Origin: Hyphomicrobium sp.
Lineage (GTDB): Bacteria; Pseudomonadota; Alphaproteobacteria; Rhizobiales; Hyphomicrobiaceae
Assembly: GCA_016716675.1 (NCBI GenBank)
Contig: JADJVG010000003.1
Coordinates: 1-64,000, forward strand
Direction: 5' to 3'
DNA: 64,000 nt
Shown here: positions 35,746-43,519 of the stretch, piece after piece
How positions within the stretch are numbered: the first letter of the stretch is position 1
How the letters are laid out: every line of letters starts with the position of its first letter
Program-made: the position numbers and the translations under genes
The notes under the pieces: model-generated
What the model saw: the letters and a program-made list of their open reading frames with translations, nothing else
Database searches by the model: none
Told to the model about the DNA's origin: nothing

Positions 35746-36237
35746 TTGCAGACCTACACCGTGCACGAGCCGCCGAACGCAGGCGCTGATCGCGTCGATC
35801 GCGCCAGCGAGTTGCGCTTCGTGAAAGACGGCTTCTCCTGGGTTACGGCAGCCTTTCCGCCGTTCGGGCTTGCCGCCAGCCAGCTGTGGCTGCCGCTTGT
35901 GGCGTATCTCGTGTTCTTTTGCGTGGCGGTGACCGCGCTGGCCGCACTCGGCATCAGCGAAAGCCGGATTGCAGTGGGTGTGATCGCACTGCAGATCTTC
36001 ATGGGGTTCGAACATTCGACGATTCAACGCTGGGTGCTCGACCGCGAAGGCTGGACCGCGCTTGGAACAGTCAATGGCCAGACACTCGCCGAGTGCGAAC
36101 GCCGCTTTTTCGAAGCTTGGCTGCCCGACCAACCGATGATCGCGACAGGCAGCACCGCGCCTGCTACGAGCGTGTCGCCGACGGCGTGGCGGGGGCCATG
36201 GAAATCAATCGGCTCATCGTTCGGCCATAAGGCCTGA
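35746..36237 (+). CDS. DUF2628 domain protein of the his operon
   Basis: A protein of about 163 aa with two or three membrane helices (about 48-95, WLPLVAYLVFFCVAVTALAAL). A TTG at 35746 with GGGAG 8 nt upstream is preferred over the TTG at 35731, giving an N-terminus like other members (xQTYTVHEPP). DUF2628 genes sit between hisB and hisH in many Hyphomicrobiales, but their role is unknown. The short C-terminal cytoplasmic part contains GQTLAECERRFFEAWLPDQP. It is 67 bp after hisB and 24 bp before hisH. Confidence 0.88.
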   Translation: MQTYTVHEPPNAGADRVDRASELRFVKDGFSWVTAAFPPFGLAASQLWLPLVAYLVFFCVAVTALAALGISESRIAVGVIALQIFMGFEHSTIQRWVLDREGWTALGTVNGQTLAECERRFFEAWLPDQPMIATGSTAPATSVSPTAWRGPWKSIGSSFGHKA

Positions 36238-36261
36238 GTGTCTCACCGCTAAAGGACTGCG

Positions 36262-36915
36262 ATGCAACGCGTCGTCATTATCGACTACGGCTCCGGCAAT
36301 TTGCACTCGGCCGCCAAGGCTTTTGAGCGCGCGGCGCGCGAGAGCGAGGCCGATGCTCAGATCATTGTCAGCGCGTCGGTTGCAGACATTGCGTCCGCCG
36401 ATCGCATCGTTCTGCCGGGCGTCGGCGCCTATGCCGATTGCAAACGCGGTCTTGATGCAGTGCCGGGCTTACTTGAAACGCTCGACGACGCGGTGCGCAA
36501 AAAAGCCCGCCCGTTCCTCGGTATTTGCGTTGGCATGCAGTTGTTGTCCGAGCGCGGCCTCGAGCACGGCATCAGCCACGGGCTTGGCTGGATCAAAGGC
36601 GATGTGCGCGCGATCGAGCCGAAGGATGCGGGCCTGAAAATCCCGCACATGGGCTGGAACACGCTCAACGTCGTGACGCCGCACGCGCTTCTCAAAGATA
36701 TTGCGACAGGGCCGAACGGCCTGCACGCTTACTTCGTCCACTCGTTCCATCTGGTGGCGACGGAACGGCGCGTCGTCGTTGCTGAAACCGACTACGGCGG
36801 ACCGGTGACGGCGATGATTGCTGATGGGAACATCGCCGGCACACAGTTCCACCCTGAGAAGAGCCAGACGCTCGGTCTCAAGCTGCTCGCGAATTTCTTG
36901 GGCTGGCGGCCATAG
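36262..36915 (+). CDS. hisH: Imidazole glycerol phosphate synthase, glutaminase subunit HisH
   Basis: Glutaminase that supplies ammonia to HisF in a heterodimer. The triad is visible: the nucleophile Cys in GICVGMQLL, and the His/Glu in FHPEKSQ. The N-terminal IIDYGSGNLHSA is the usual start of the class I amidotransferase fold. It is 217 aa. Its partner hisF is 6 kb downstream, separated by the minus-strand insert, hisA, prfC and a metallo-beta-lactamase gene. The 3' end overlaps the convergent 138-aa gene by 38 bp. Confidence 0.97.
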   Translation: MQRVVIIDYGSGNLHSAAKAFERAARESEADAQIIVSASVADIASADRIVLPGVGAYADCKRGLDAVPGLLETLDDAVRKKARPFLGICVGMQLLSERGLEHGISHGLGWIKGDVRAIEPKDAGLKIPHMGWNTLNVVTPHALLKDIATGPNGLHAYFVHSFHLVATERRVVVAETDYGGPVTAMIADGNIAGTQFHPEKSQTLGLKLLANFLGWRP

Positions 36916-37294
36916 CGGCGGCTGGCAGCGTGCGCGTGAACAGGAACGACTGGACGGCGGTGTTCAGCGCCTCCCACATCACGCGCGGCGCGTTCAACAT
37001 CTCATCAGCCTGATCATCTTCGAGACGACCCTGCAGCCATTCGAGCCGCGCGTTGAAGGTCGATTCCTTGCGGCTCAATTCGTGGATGCGCAATTCATTG
37101 CTGTCATCGAACAGAATGGCGAGGCGCTTGGCGATCTGCTCGGCGCTGAGCCACGTCTTGACGTACCAGACGCCGTCGCCGGCGCGGGCATATTCACTTG
37201 CGATATAGGGCAACGAAAACGCCACCGCCCAGGTGTCCTGGTGTGCGGTTTTCGGGGTGTGATGAAGCAGGAAGGTTTTCTGGAGGGTTGTCAT
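36878..37294 (-). CDS. Solitary Cas2/SinR-like protein B
   Basis: The ATG at 37294 gives 138 aa; the longer frame reaches into the repeat region. The pattern MTTLQKTFLLHHTP, then a helix, then GVWYVKTWLSAEQIAKRLA (strand, W-Y-V-K-T and a helix), then ELRIHELSRKE matches the SinR/solitary Cas2-like layout: beta1, helix, 'tWyVks' strand, helix, final strand. It resembles gene A in the same order but lacks the conserved Asp at the end of strand 1 (here HH), so it should not be catalytic. Residues 77-138 have no counterpart in Cas2. It is convergent with hisH with a 38-bp overlap. Fold assignment is by eye and needs a profile search. Confidence 0.55.
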   Translation of the reverse strand: MTTLQKTFLLHHTPKTAHQDTWAVAFSLPYIASEYARAGDGVWYVKTWLSAEQIAKRLAILFDDSNELRIHELSRKESTFNARLEWLQGRLEDDQADEMLNAPRVMWEALNTAVQSFLFTRTLPAAAMAASPRNSRAA

Positions 37295-37645
37295 GGCGAG
37301 GGTTCCGGCTGGGGGCCAATGCTGGGGAGCAGGGAGCGATACGGGGGAGAGAGGGTACGCTTGACGCAACAACCGCAACGGAACGCTGGGAAACTCTGCC
37401 TGAGATATGGGAGCCGGGGACCGAGGGACCAGTCCCCGGGCTCGCATATTCTGGGCAATAACGCTTGGATTTCAGATCACTTCAGACTGCGACGGCCGTA
37501 TGCCTGGGTTTGAGCGGGGCTGACCGCTTGGGGACGACTCTGGGGGAGGCGGCGATCGCCCCGCTCAAAGCTCAAAACGACGGCGGTTTCGAAATCTGGC
37601 GCCCTCTCCCTGATGGGAGAGGGCGGCTGGGGAAAGGGCTGCCGA
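37295..37645. other. Spacer between the two Cas2-like genes, rich in hairpins
   Basis: 351 bp between protein A and protein B. It holds a strong GC hairpin (37411-37443) and a REP-like palindrome (37600-37625). No gene is seen. Since the two Cas2-like genes share strand, the hairpins could reduce read-through from A into B. Confidence 0.55.
37600..37625. repeat. REP-like palindrome CCCTCTCCC-TGAT-GGGAGAGGG
   Basis: A perfect 11-bp stem (37600-37610 with 37615-37625) closes a 4-nt TGAT loop, directly past the stop of Cas2-like A at 37646. This CCCTCTCCC/GGGAGAGGG unit is a repeated palindrome in many proteobacterial genomes. It may also serve as a terminator although no T run follows. Confidence 0.6.
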
Positions 37646-38008
37646 TCAGCAGGCTTCGGCAAACGGCAGTTCCGGTTCCATCGGTTCCGGTGCCGGCGGC
37701 GAGGGGAACGCAATGACGTTACCGCCATCGACCAGATCGAGACCCGGGCGGCGCTGACGGAACCAGCGCAGCGAGGTGTTGGTGAGGCAGGCTTCACGCT
37801 TCACGGCCTGGATCACGAGGCCATCGTCTTCGGCCAGCAGATCCTTAAGGTCGGCTTCGAGTTCAACCTCATCGCGCTCTGAAGCGACGTACCAGGTGTT
37901 GGACAGCGGGCGGGCCCACTTGTCGCCAAGGCCCATGATCATCTGGGCGAGGACGTGCTGGTTGCGGTTCGGCTTGGCGAGGTCGTAAGAGATCAAATAG
38001 GTGCGCAT
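37646..38008 (-). CDS. Solitary Cas2/SinR-like protein A
   Basis: The ATG at 38008 has AGGAGAG 6-8 nt upstream and gives 120 aa; the longer frame has a disordered N-terminus and is not used. It begins MRTYLISYDLAKPNRNQHVL, the start of the SinR/Cas2-like family, with Asp9 at the position of the Cas2 active-site Asp. NTWYVASERDEVELEADLKDL and LVIQAVKREA follow. Residues 88-120 are Pro/Glu-rich and likely disordered. No cas1 or CRISPR is present, so a role in spacer acquisition is unlikely; solitary relatives include toxin-like VapD. Two LexA boxes lie 80-155 bp upstream. The next gene downstream is the similar protein B. Confidence 0.7.
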   Translation of the reverse strand: MRTYLISYDLAKPNRNQHVLAQMIMGLGDKWARPLSNTWYVASERDEVELEADLKDLLAEDDGLVIQAVKREACLTNTSLRWFRQRRPGLDLVDGGNVIAFPSPPAPEPMEPELPFAEAC

Positions 38009-38088
38009 GGGGGGCTCTCCTAAGCGTTGCGGGGGAGGGGTCGATACGCGACTTTGACCCGGGATTGAGGCGCCTTTGTTAGTGGCGG

Positions 38089-38103
38089 GAACATACGTAG
38101 AAC
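38089..38103 (-). promoter_or_regulatory. SOS box (GAAC-N7-GAAC), minus orientation
   Basis: GAAC at 38089-38092 and GAAC at 38100-38103 with 7 bp between. Read on the minus strand it is GTTC-N7-GTTC, the LexA box of alphaproteobacteria. It is 81 bp upstream of the Cas2-like A start, in the direction of that gene. Confidence 0.65.
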
Positions 38104-38146
38104 ATGCCACGAATCATCGGCACTGTCTAGCGAATGTTGCGGCAAT

Positions 38147-38161
38147 GTTCTCTTTGGGTTC
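38147..38161 (+). promoter_or_regulatory. SOS box (GTTC-N7-GTTC), plus orientation
   Basis: GTTC at 38147-38150 and GTTC at 38158-38161 with 7 bp between, a second exact alphaproteobacterial LexA motif 58 bp from the first. LexA can bind either orientation, so both may control Cas2-like A. No plus-strand gene lies nearby until hisA. Confidence 0.6.
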
Positions 38162-38278
38162 TCGTTTTCCCGTAAGACCCTGATTTCGGCCGCTAACGGG
38201 CGTTCCGCCCCTGCAGGCTGACAGCCGCGACCGGTCAATTGTGGCTGCAACGGGGCATTTGCGGGCGCTAGAACAGGC

Positions 38279-38578
38279 TCATCTGGCGCGGGTCGGCTTC
38301 GCTGGAAATACGCCGATGGGGGCCTGGACTGGATCGAAGCGCCCTTCGATGCCTGGGTAGCGCGCCGCCAATTCCACCAAGGCCTTGCCGCGCGAGCCTG
38401 CAAAGCGGGTTTCTTCCCAAATCTCATAGAGGCGGCGGGGATCGCACTGATAGCGGCGCACCAGTTCCTTTGGCCGCACCCGCAGCCAGCGCGCAATCCA
38501 GATATCGACGGCGTCCGCTTCGGTGAGCGGCCGGCGCTCGGCAGCAGGCGGTGGAGATACGAGAAACGCGGTGGCCAT
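38279..38578 (-). CDS. Small HTH-like conserved protein
   Basis: A 99-aa protein from the ATG at 38578; the longer frame to 38656 has a weak N-terminus. It contains ERRPLTEADAVDIWIARWLR, then KELVRRYQCDPRRLYEIWEE and RFAGSRGKALVELAARYPGI. The middle resembles a helix-turn-helix ('LxxRYxCDPRRLYEIW'), a block I have seen in conserved hypothetical proteins of rhizobia. It may be a regulator of the neighbouring genes, but this is inference. It is first in the minus-strand insert, 270 bp before Cas2-like A and upstream of both LexA boxes. Confidence 0.7.
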   Translation of the reverse strand: MATAFLVSPPPAAERRPLTEADAVDIWIARWLRVRPKELVRRYQCDPRRLYEIWEETRFAGSRGKALVELAARYPGIEGRFDPVQAPIGVFPAKPTRAR

Positions 38579-38686
38579 GAACCTGAAACCGGACTTGAGA
38601 ACTTCTGACGCTGATACTTCGGCTTGACGTGCGAAGCGATACGCTATTGATCCCACACGAGATGAGCAAACTTATGGCCGTTCGAC

Positions 38687-38801
38687 CGTCATTCCGGCAA
38701 GGACCAGGCTCCGCTTCGGCCAGGGCCTGTTTAGGGTCCGCCAGGCTTGGCGGCTATGCTCAGACGCAAACACCAATGAATCCCCGGCGGCGGGGATGAC
38801 G
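38687..38801. repeat. REP/MITE-like element upstream of hisA
   Basis: A 115-bp stretch begins CGTCATTCCGGC (38687-38698) and ends GGCGGGGATGACG (38789-38801), so its ends form imperfect inverted repeats of the type CGTCATyCCsG that is repeated in many proteobacterial genomes. The right end also holds its own palindrome TCCCCGGCGGCGGGGA. The part between them is not coding. It lies just before the hisA start. Confidence 0.45.
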
Positions 38802-38821
38802 CTCTAACAAGGCTGACACCT

Positions 38822-39550
38822 TTGATCTTATTTCCCGCCATCGATCTGAAAGACGGCCAGTGCGTTCGCCTCAAGCTCGGCGCGATGGACCAGGCGACCG
38901 TGTTCAACGACGACCCGGCCGATCAGGCCCTGCAGTTCGAGCGCCAAGGCTTCAAGTATCTGCACATCGTCGATCTCAACGGCGCGTTTGCGGGCAAGCC
39001 CGTCAACGGGCAAGCGGTCGATGCGATCCTGAAGGCTGTGACCATGCCGGTGCAGCTCGGCGGCGGCATCCGCGATCTCGCGACCATCGAGCGCTGGCTG
39101 GAGAAAGGCATCCGCCGGGTGATCCTCGGCACGATAGCGGTGCGCGATCCGGCGCTGGTGCGCGACGCTTGCAAAGCCTTTCCGGGCCGCATCGCGGTCG
39201 GCATCGACGCCAAGGGCGGCAAGGTTGCCGTCGAAGGCTGGGCGGAAACGTCCGAGCTGACGGCCATCGACCTAGCCAAGCGGTTCGAGGATGCGGGCGT
39301 CGCCGCGATCATCTATACCGACATCGACCGCGATGGCGTTTTGAAGGGGCTTAACCTGCCCTCGACCGCTGAACTGGCGCGGTCCACCAAAATTCCCGTC
39401 ATCGCGTCGGGCGGACTGGCATCGATCGATGACATCAAGGCGCTGCTCAAGCCCGAAAACCGGATGCTCGAAGGCGCCATTACGGGGCGTGCGCTCTACG
39501 ACGGCCGCATCGACCCGAAACAAGCTCTCGCATTGCTGGAGGCAGCATGA
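38822..39550 (+). CDS. hisA: HisA, ProFAR isomerase
   Basis: 1-(5-phosphoribosyl)-5-[(5-phosphoribosylamino)methylideneamino]imidazole-4-carboxamide isomerase, a (beta/alpha)8 barrel. The start is a TTG at 38822 with AAGG upstream. The two barrel-half catalytic aspartates are visible: LFPAIDLKDGQ and YTDIDRDGVLKG. VQLGGGIRD, GTIAVRDPALV and VIASGGLASIDD complete the phosphate-binding loops. It is 242 aa. The gene is separated from hisH by the inserted minus-strand cluster. The next small gene overlaps it by 4 bp. Confidence 0.98.
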   Translation: MILFPAIDLKDGQCVRLKLGAMDQATVFNDDPADQALQFERQGFKYLHIVDLNGAFAGKPVNGQAVDAILKAVTMPVQLGGGIRDLATIERWLEKGIRRVILGTIAVRDPALVRDACKAFPGRIAVGIDAKGGKVAVEGWAETSELTAIDLAKRFEDAGVAAIIYTDIDRDGVLKGLNLPSTAELARSTKIPVIASGGLASIDDIKALLKPENRMLEGAITGRALYDGRIDPKQALALLEAA

Positions 39551-39771
39551 ATATCGGCGATAAAGTCAAAGTCACGCGGATTCCCAACGATCTGCCAAAA
39601 GATAACCAGCAGCTGCAAAAGCTGTTTCGCGGCTGTCTCGGCAAGACCTTTACGATCGCCGGTTTCGATGGCGATCTGGTCGAATTGCACGTCGGCGAAG
39701 CCTTTGGCGAAAAGCCCGAGAAACATCAAATCTGGCTCGAACCCGATTACCTAAGAAGCGTCGAGGCCTGA
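39547..39771 (+). CDS. Small hypothetical protein between hisA and prfC
   Basis: A 74-aa protein starting with ATG in a 4-bp overlap with the hisA stop (ATGA), so coupled to it. MNIGDKVKVTRIPNDLPKDN, then LFRGCLGKTFTIAGFDGDLV resemble a small SH3-like beta barrel (G-D-x-V-x-V-T, C-x-G-K-x-F-x-I). I do not recognise a named family. It is followed by prfC after 4 bp. Confidence 0.8.
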   Translation: MNIGDKVKVTRIPNDLPKDNQQLQKLFRGCLGKTFTIAGFDGDLVELHVGEAFGEKPEKHQIWLEPDYLRSVEA

Positions 39772-39775
39772 TCCG

Positions 39776-41413
39776 TTGACCACCATGACAAACGCAGACG
39801 CGGCGGTCATCGCACCGGCGGCGAAGGCCACCGATCCCGAGATCCTGCGCCGCCGTACGTTCGCGATCATTTCGCATCCCGACGCCGGTAAGACGACGCT
39901 GACCGAAAAGCTGCTGCTGTTCGGGGGCGCTATTCAGCTTGCCGGCGCCGTCAAAGCACGCGGCGAACGCCGCCGCACGCGCTCGGACTGGATGCAGATC
40001 GAGCAGCAGCGCGGCATCTCGGTGACATCGTCGGTGATGATGTTCGAGCGGGCAGGCATCGTTTACAACCTGCTCGACACGCCGGGCCACTCCGACTTTT
40101 CCGAAGATACCTATCGCACACTGTCCGCCGTCGACGCGGCGGTGATGGTCATCGACGCGGCCAAGGGCATCGAAAGCCAGACCCGCAAGCTGTTCGAGGT
40201 CTGCCGCCTGCGCGATATTCCGATCATCACCTTCATCAACAAGATCGACCGGCCGGGCGAAGATCCGCTGACGCTGTTTGACGATATCGCGTCGGGCTTG
40301 GCTCTCGATTTCGTGCCGATGGGTTGGCCGATCGGCATGGGGCCGGATTTCCGCGGCGTCGTTGATCTCGCCGGTATGCGCGTGTTGCTGCCGGAAGAAG
40401 GCGAGCGCAATGCCCCGTTCGGTCGCGTTGTGCCGATCGCGTCGCTCTCGGACATTGCAGAGATCCCGGGCATTGACGCGGATATCGCCGCGCGTGCGCT
40501 TGAAGGCGTTGAGCTGGCGCAGGGCGCGCTGTCGACCTTTGATTTGCAGGCTTTCCGCGAGGGGCATCTGTCGCCGGTCTTCTTCGGCAGCGCGTTGCGC
40601 AACTTCGGCGTCGAGCAGCTTCTCGATGCGCTCGGTAATTGGGCGCCGGGTCCGCTGCCGCGTGTTGCGGTTCAGCGCACCGTTTATCCGGGTGAAGATC
40701 AGGTCACCGGATTCGTGTTCAAGGTTCAGGCGAACATGGATCCGAACCACCGCGACCGCATCGCCTTCGTGCGACTGTGCTCGGGCCGGTTCAAGCGCGG
40801 CATGAAATTGCTGCACGTTCGCGACGGCAAGTACATGACAGTATCGTCGCCGACGCTGTTCTTCGGCCAGGGTCGCGAAACAGCCGATGAAGCCTATGCC
40901 GGCGACATCATGGGTTTACCGAACCACGGCACGCTGCGCGTCGGCGATACGCTGACCGAAAAAGAAGTGCTGAAGTTTACCGGCATTCCGAACTTTGCCC
41001 CTGAGCTTCTGCGCCGCGTCATCATCGAAGACGCTATGAAGGCCAAGCAGCTCAACCGCGCGCTCGACGATTTGGCCGAGGAAGGCATCGTGCAGGTGTT
41101 CACGCCGATTGCCGGTGGACGCCAGATTCTCGGCGTCGTTGGCGTGCTGCAGTTCGAAGTTCTGCAATCGCGCGTCAAAGCCGAATACGGCGTGCCGGTG
41201 TCGTTCGAGCAGGCGCCCGTCGAATTGGCGCGCTGGATCTCGGCCGACGATCCAGCGAAGCTGCAGAAGTTCGTCGATGCGCATCGCGGTGAAATCGCAA
41301 CCGACCGCGACGGCGCGCTGGTGTTCCTCGCCGAAAGCCAGTGGATGCTGAAATACAAGGGCGAAAAGTTCCCGGACATCAAATTCTCGGCGTTGCGCGA
41401 ACGCGGTGAGTGA
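39776..41413 (+). CDS. prfC: Peptide chain release factor 3
   Basis: An EF-G-like GTPase that recycles RF1 and RF2 from the ribosome. 545 aa from a TTG at 39776 with GAGG 9 nt upstream; an ATG three codons later is also possible. P-loop SHPDAGKTTLTEK, the G2 region RRTRSDWMQIEQQRGISVTSS, LLDTPGHSDFSEDTYRTL and TFINKIDRPG are all present. It follows hisA and the 74-aa gene in one run. prfC inside the his group is unusual. Confidence 0.97.
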   Translation: MTTMTNADAAVIAPAAKATDPEILRRRTFAIISHPDAGKTTLTEKLLLFGGAIQLAGAVKARGERRRTRSDWMQIEQQRGISVTSSVMMFERAGIVYNLLDTPGHSDFSEDTYRTLSAVDAAVMVIDAAKGIESQTRKLFEVCRLRDIPIITFINKIDRPGEDPLTLFDDIASGLALDFVPMGWPIGMGPDFRGVVDLAGMRVLLPEEGERNAPFGRVVPIASLSDIAEIPGIDADIAARALEGVELAQGALSTFDLQAFREGHLSPVFFGSALRNFGVEQLLDALGNWAPGPLPRVAVQRTVYPGEDQVTGFVFKVQANMDPNHRDRIAFVRLCSGRFKRGMKLLHVRDGKYMTVSSPTLFFGQGRETADEAYAGDIMGLPNHGTLRVGDTLTEKEVLKFTGIPNFAPELLRRVIIEDAMKAKQLNRALDDLAEEGIVQVFTPIAGGRQILGVVGVLQFEVLQSRVKAEYGVPVSFEQAPVELARWISADDPAKLQKFVDAHRGEIATDRDGALVFLAESQWMLKYKGEKFPDIKFSALRERGE

Positions 41414-41702
41414 GCTGGCGTTTTGTCACCTGCCTCACGGATGCGACCCCCTAAGCCTCAGCCTTGCGACAGGTGTCAAAGGCGTGCGCCCTGCGTGCGG
41501 CTGGGCGCTGCGCGCCCCCGCTTGGTCTCTCCTTGCGTCGTGACGTGTGACGGCCCGAATTTCTGCTGGGCTCGCTTCTCCGCTCAGTTGCGCCCGTGAT
41601 AAGCAGGCGGCCGTTCGAGCTATTGGTAACCGTCGGCCAGCATTTTGCAGGGTGCGATGCACAGCCGGCGCACGCACGGGTGAAATAGGGGAGGTTGCTA
41701 TT
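41414..41702. other. Intergenic region downstream of prfC
   Basis: 289 bp. An imperfect inverted repeat (TTGTCACCTG near 41424 with CAGGTGTCAA near 41470) could end the prfC transcript. The frame from 41547 into the next gene is not considered coding because the Tat signal starts at 41703. No gene is seen. Confidence 0.4.
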
Positions 41703-42695
41703 ATGACGAAATTCGAATTGTCGCGCCGCCAGGCGCTTGCCGCTGCCGGTACCGGCATCATGGGGGCACTGGCTTCGCGCGTCGCCGGGCCATCTCCGGT
41801 CCTCGCGCATGTACCGACGAAGCCGCAAGACCTTCCCAATCCGGCGGCCTACTACAATTTCATGCATGGCGATGTGCAGGTCACGATGGTCTCCGATGGA
41901 CCGATGGAACTCGGCGATGGCCGCAAGCTCATCAAGGACCCGGTCATGGAAGATTTGACCGCGCGTCTCGAAGCCGCTTTCCTTCCGGCTGACCATATGC
42001 GGCTGCAGCAGAACATTCCGGTTCTCAAGATCGGCGGCAAAAAAGTTATCATCGACACCGGCACGGGCACCAGCAAGATGTTCGGTGATGCGACTGGCCG
42101 TCTCGTCACCAACATGAAAGCGGCCGGCGTCGACCCAACCACGATCGACGCGGTCGTTCTCAGCCACTGCCATCCCGACCACGCGGGTGGCATGGTGGAC
42201 GCAGCCGGCAAGCCGGTGTTCCCGTACGCCGATGTCTACGTGAACGAAGAGGACTACAAATTCTGGACCGATGAAGCCAAGCTCTCAGGCGACATGAAAC
42301 CCTTCATCGAATACGCGCGCACCAATCTGCTGCCCTACAAAGACAAGTTGAAGTTCATCAAGGGCGGCCAGGAGGTTCTTCCGGGTCTTCAGGCCATCGA
42401 CGCGCCGGGCCACACCGTTGGGCATACGATTTTCATGCTGACCGGCGGCAAACAGCCCCTCGCGATCACCGCCGATTGCGCGCATCATCACATTCTGTTC
42501 GTCGAACAGCCGAAAATCGAGTTCGGCTATGATACGGACTCCAAGCAAGCGGTTGCCACCCGCCTCAAGATCTGGGACATGCTGGCAACCGACCGTATCG
42601 CGTTCGTCGCCTATCACTTCCCGTGGCCGGGTCTCGGCCATCTGGCGAAGGCGGGCGACGGCTACCGGTTCATTCAAGCGCCCGTCAATCAGTAG
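41703..42695 (+). CDS. Tat-exported metallo-beta-lactamase-fold hydrolase
   Basis: The ATG at 41703 has GGGGAGG 8 nt upstream and gives 330 aa. The N-terminus ELSRRQALAAAGTGIMGALA is a twin-arginine signal, so the protein is exported folded. The zinc motif SHCHPDHAGG (HxHxDH) and DAPGHTVGH are present, with further ligands in TADCAHHH. Members include lactonases and other thioester or ester hydrolases; this Tat-dependent subgroup is found in alphaproteobacteria with substrates unknown. It sits between prfC and hisF. Confidence 0.92.
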   Translation: MTKFELSRRQALAAAGTGIMGALASRVAGPSPVLAHVPTKPQDLPNPAAYYNFMHGDVQVTMVSDGPMELGDGRKLIKDPVMEDLTARLEAAFLPADHMRLQQNIPVLKIGGKKVIIDTGTGTSKMFGDATGRLVTNMKAAGVDPTTIDAVVLSHCHPDHAGGMVDAAGKPVFPYADVYVNEEDYKFWTDEAKLSGDMKPFIEYARTNLLPYKDKLKFIKGGQEVLPGLQAIDAPGHTVGHTIFMLTGGKQPLAITADCAHHHILFVEQPKIEFGYDTDSKQAVATRLKIWDMLATDRIAFVAYHFPWPGLGHLAKAGDGYRFIQAPVNQ

Positions 42696-42726
42696 ACGGG
42701 GGCGGCATTGAGAGGCAAACAAGCAC

Positions 42727-43512
42727 GTGCTGAAGGTTCGCATCATCCCGTGTCTCGACGTTAAGGACGGCCGCGTCGTCAAGGGTGTCAACTTCGTTGA
42801 CCTCATCGACGCGGGCGACCCCGTCGAGGCGGCCGCCGCTTACGACGCAGCCGGCGCCGACGAACTCTGCTTCCTCGACATCACCGCCAGCGTCGACAAT
42901 CGCGATACCATCTTCGACATCGTTGAACGCACGGCCGAGCGCTGCTTCATGCCGTTGACGGTTGGCGGCGGCGTGCGCACCGTTGATGATATCCGCAAGC
43001 TACTGGAAGCCGGCGCCGACAAGGTGTCGATCAACACGGCGGCGGTGAACAACCGGCAGTTCGTCAAACAGGCATCGGAGAAATTCGGCGCGCAATGCAT
43101 CGTCGTTGCGATCGATGCCAAGAAGGTGTCGGGCGAGGGCGAGCCGCTGCGCTGGGAAATCTTCACGCACGGCGGGCGCAATCGCACCGGTATCGATGCG
43201 GTTGAGTACGCCAAGGAGGTCGTGGCGCTGGGCGCCGGCGAAATCCTGCTGACGTCGATGGATCGCGACGGCACGAAGGCCGGATTCGATCTACCCCTGA
43301 CGCGCGCCATAGCCGACGCGGTTCAAGTGCCGGTCATTGCATCCGGCGGCGTTGGAACGCTCGATCATCTCGTTGATGGCGTCAGCGAAGGTCACGCCAG
43401 CGCTGTGTTAGCAGCGTCGATTTTCCACTTCGGCACCTACACCATCGGTGAAGCCAAAGCCCACATGGCGAAGGCTGGCCTCGCCATGCGCTTAGATACG
43501 GCGAAGGCGTAG
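42727..43512 (+). CDS. hisF: Imidazole glycerol phosphate synthase subunit HisF
   Basis: Cyclase half of the HisHF enzyme; makes imidazole glycerol phosphate and AICAR. The start is GTG at 42727 and the protein 261 aa. The catalytic aspartates are in RIIPCLDVKDGRVVKG and LLTSMDRDGTKAGFDL. LTVGGGVRTVDD and VIASGGVGTLDH are the phosphate-binding loops. Its stop is only 7 bp from that of the convergent RTX gene. Confidence 0.98.
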   Translation: MLKVRIIPCLDVKDGRVVKGVNFVDLIDAGDPVEAAAAYDAAGADELCFLDITASVDNRDTIFDIVERTAERCFMPLTVGGGVRTVDDIRKLLEAGADKVSINTAAVNNRQFVKQASEKFGAQCIVVAIDAKKVSGEGEPLRWEIFTHGGRNRTGIDAVEYAKEVVALGAGEILLTSMDRDGTKAGFDLPLTRAIADAVQVPVIASGGVGTLDHLVDGVSEGHASAVLAASIFHFGTYTIGEAKAHMAKAGLAMRLDTAKA

Positions 43513-43519
43513 GCGCCGA

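Noticed and set aside
37646..38008. CRISPR-Cas locus suggested by a Cas2-like protein
   Set aside because: No repeat-spacer array, cas1 or effector gene is present; the protein belongs to the solitary SinR-like type.
39650..40816. Open frame of 388 codons on the minus strand
   Set aside because: It is antisense to prfC, which has all GTPase motifs; the translated sequence is Arg/His-rich without domain pattern.
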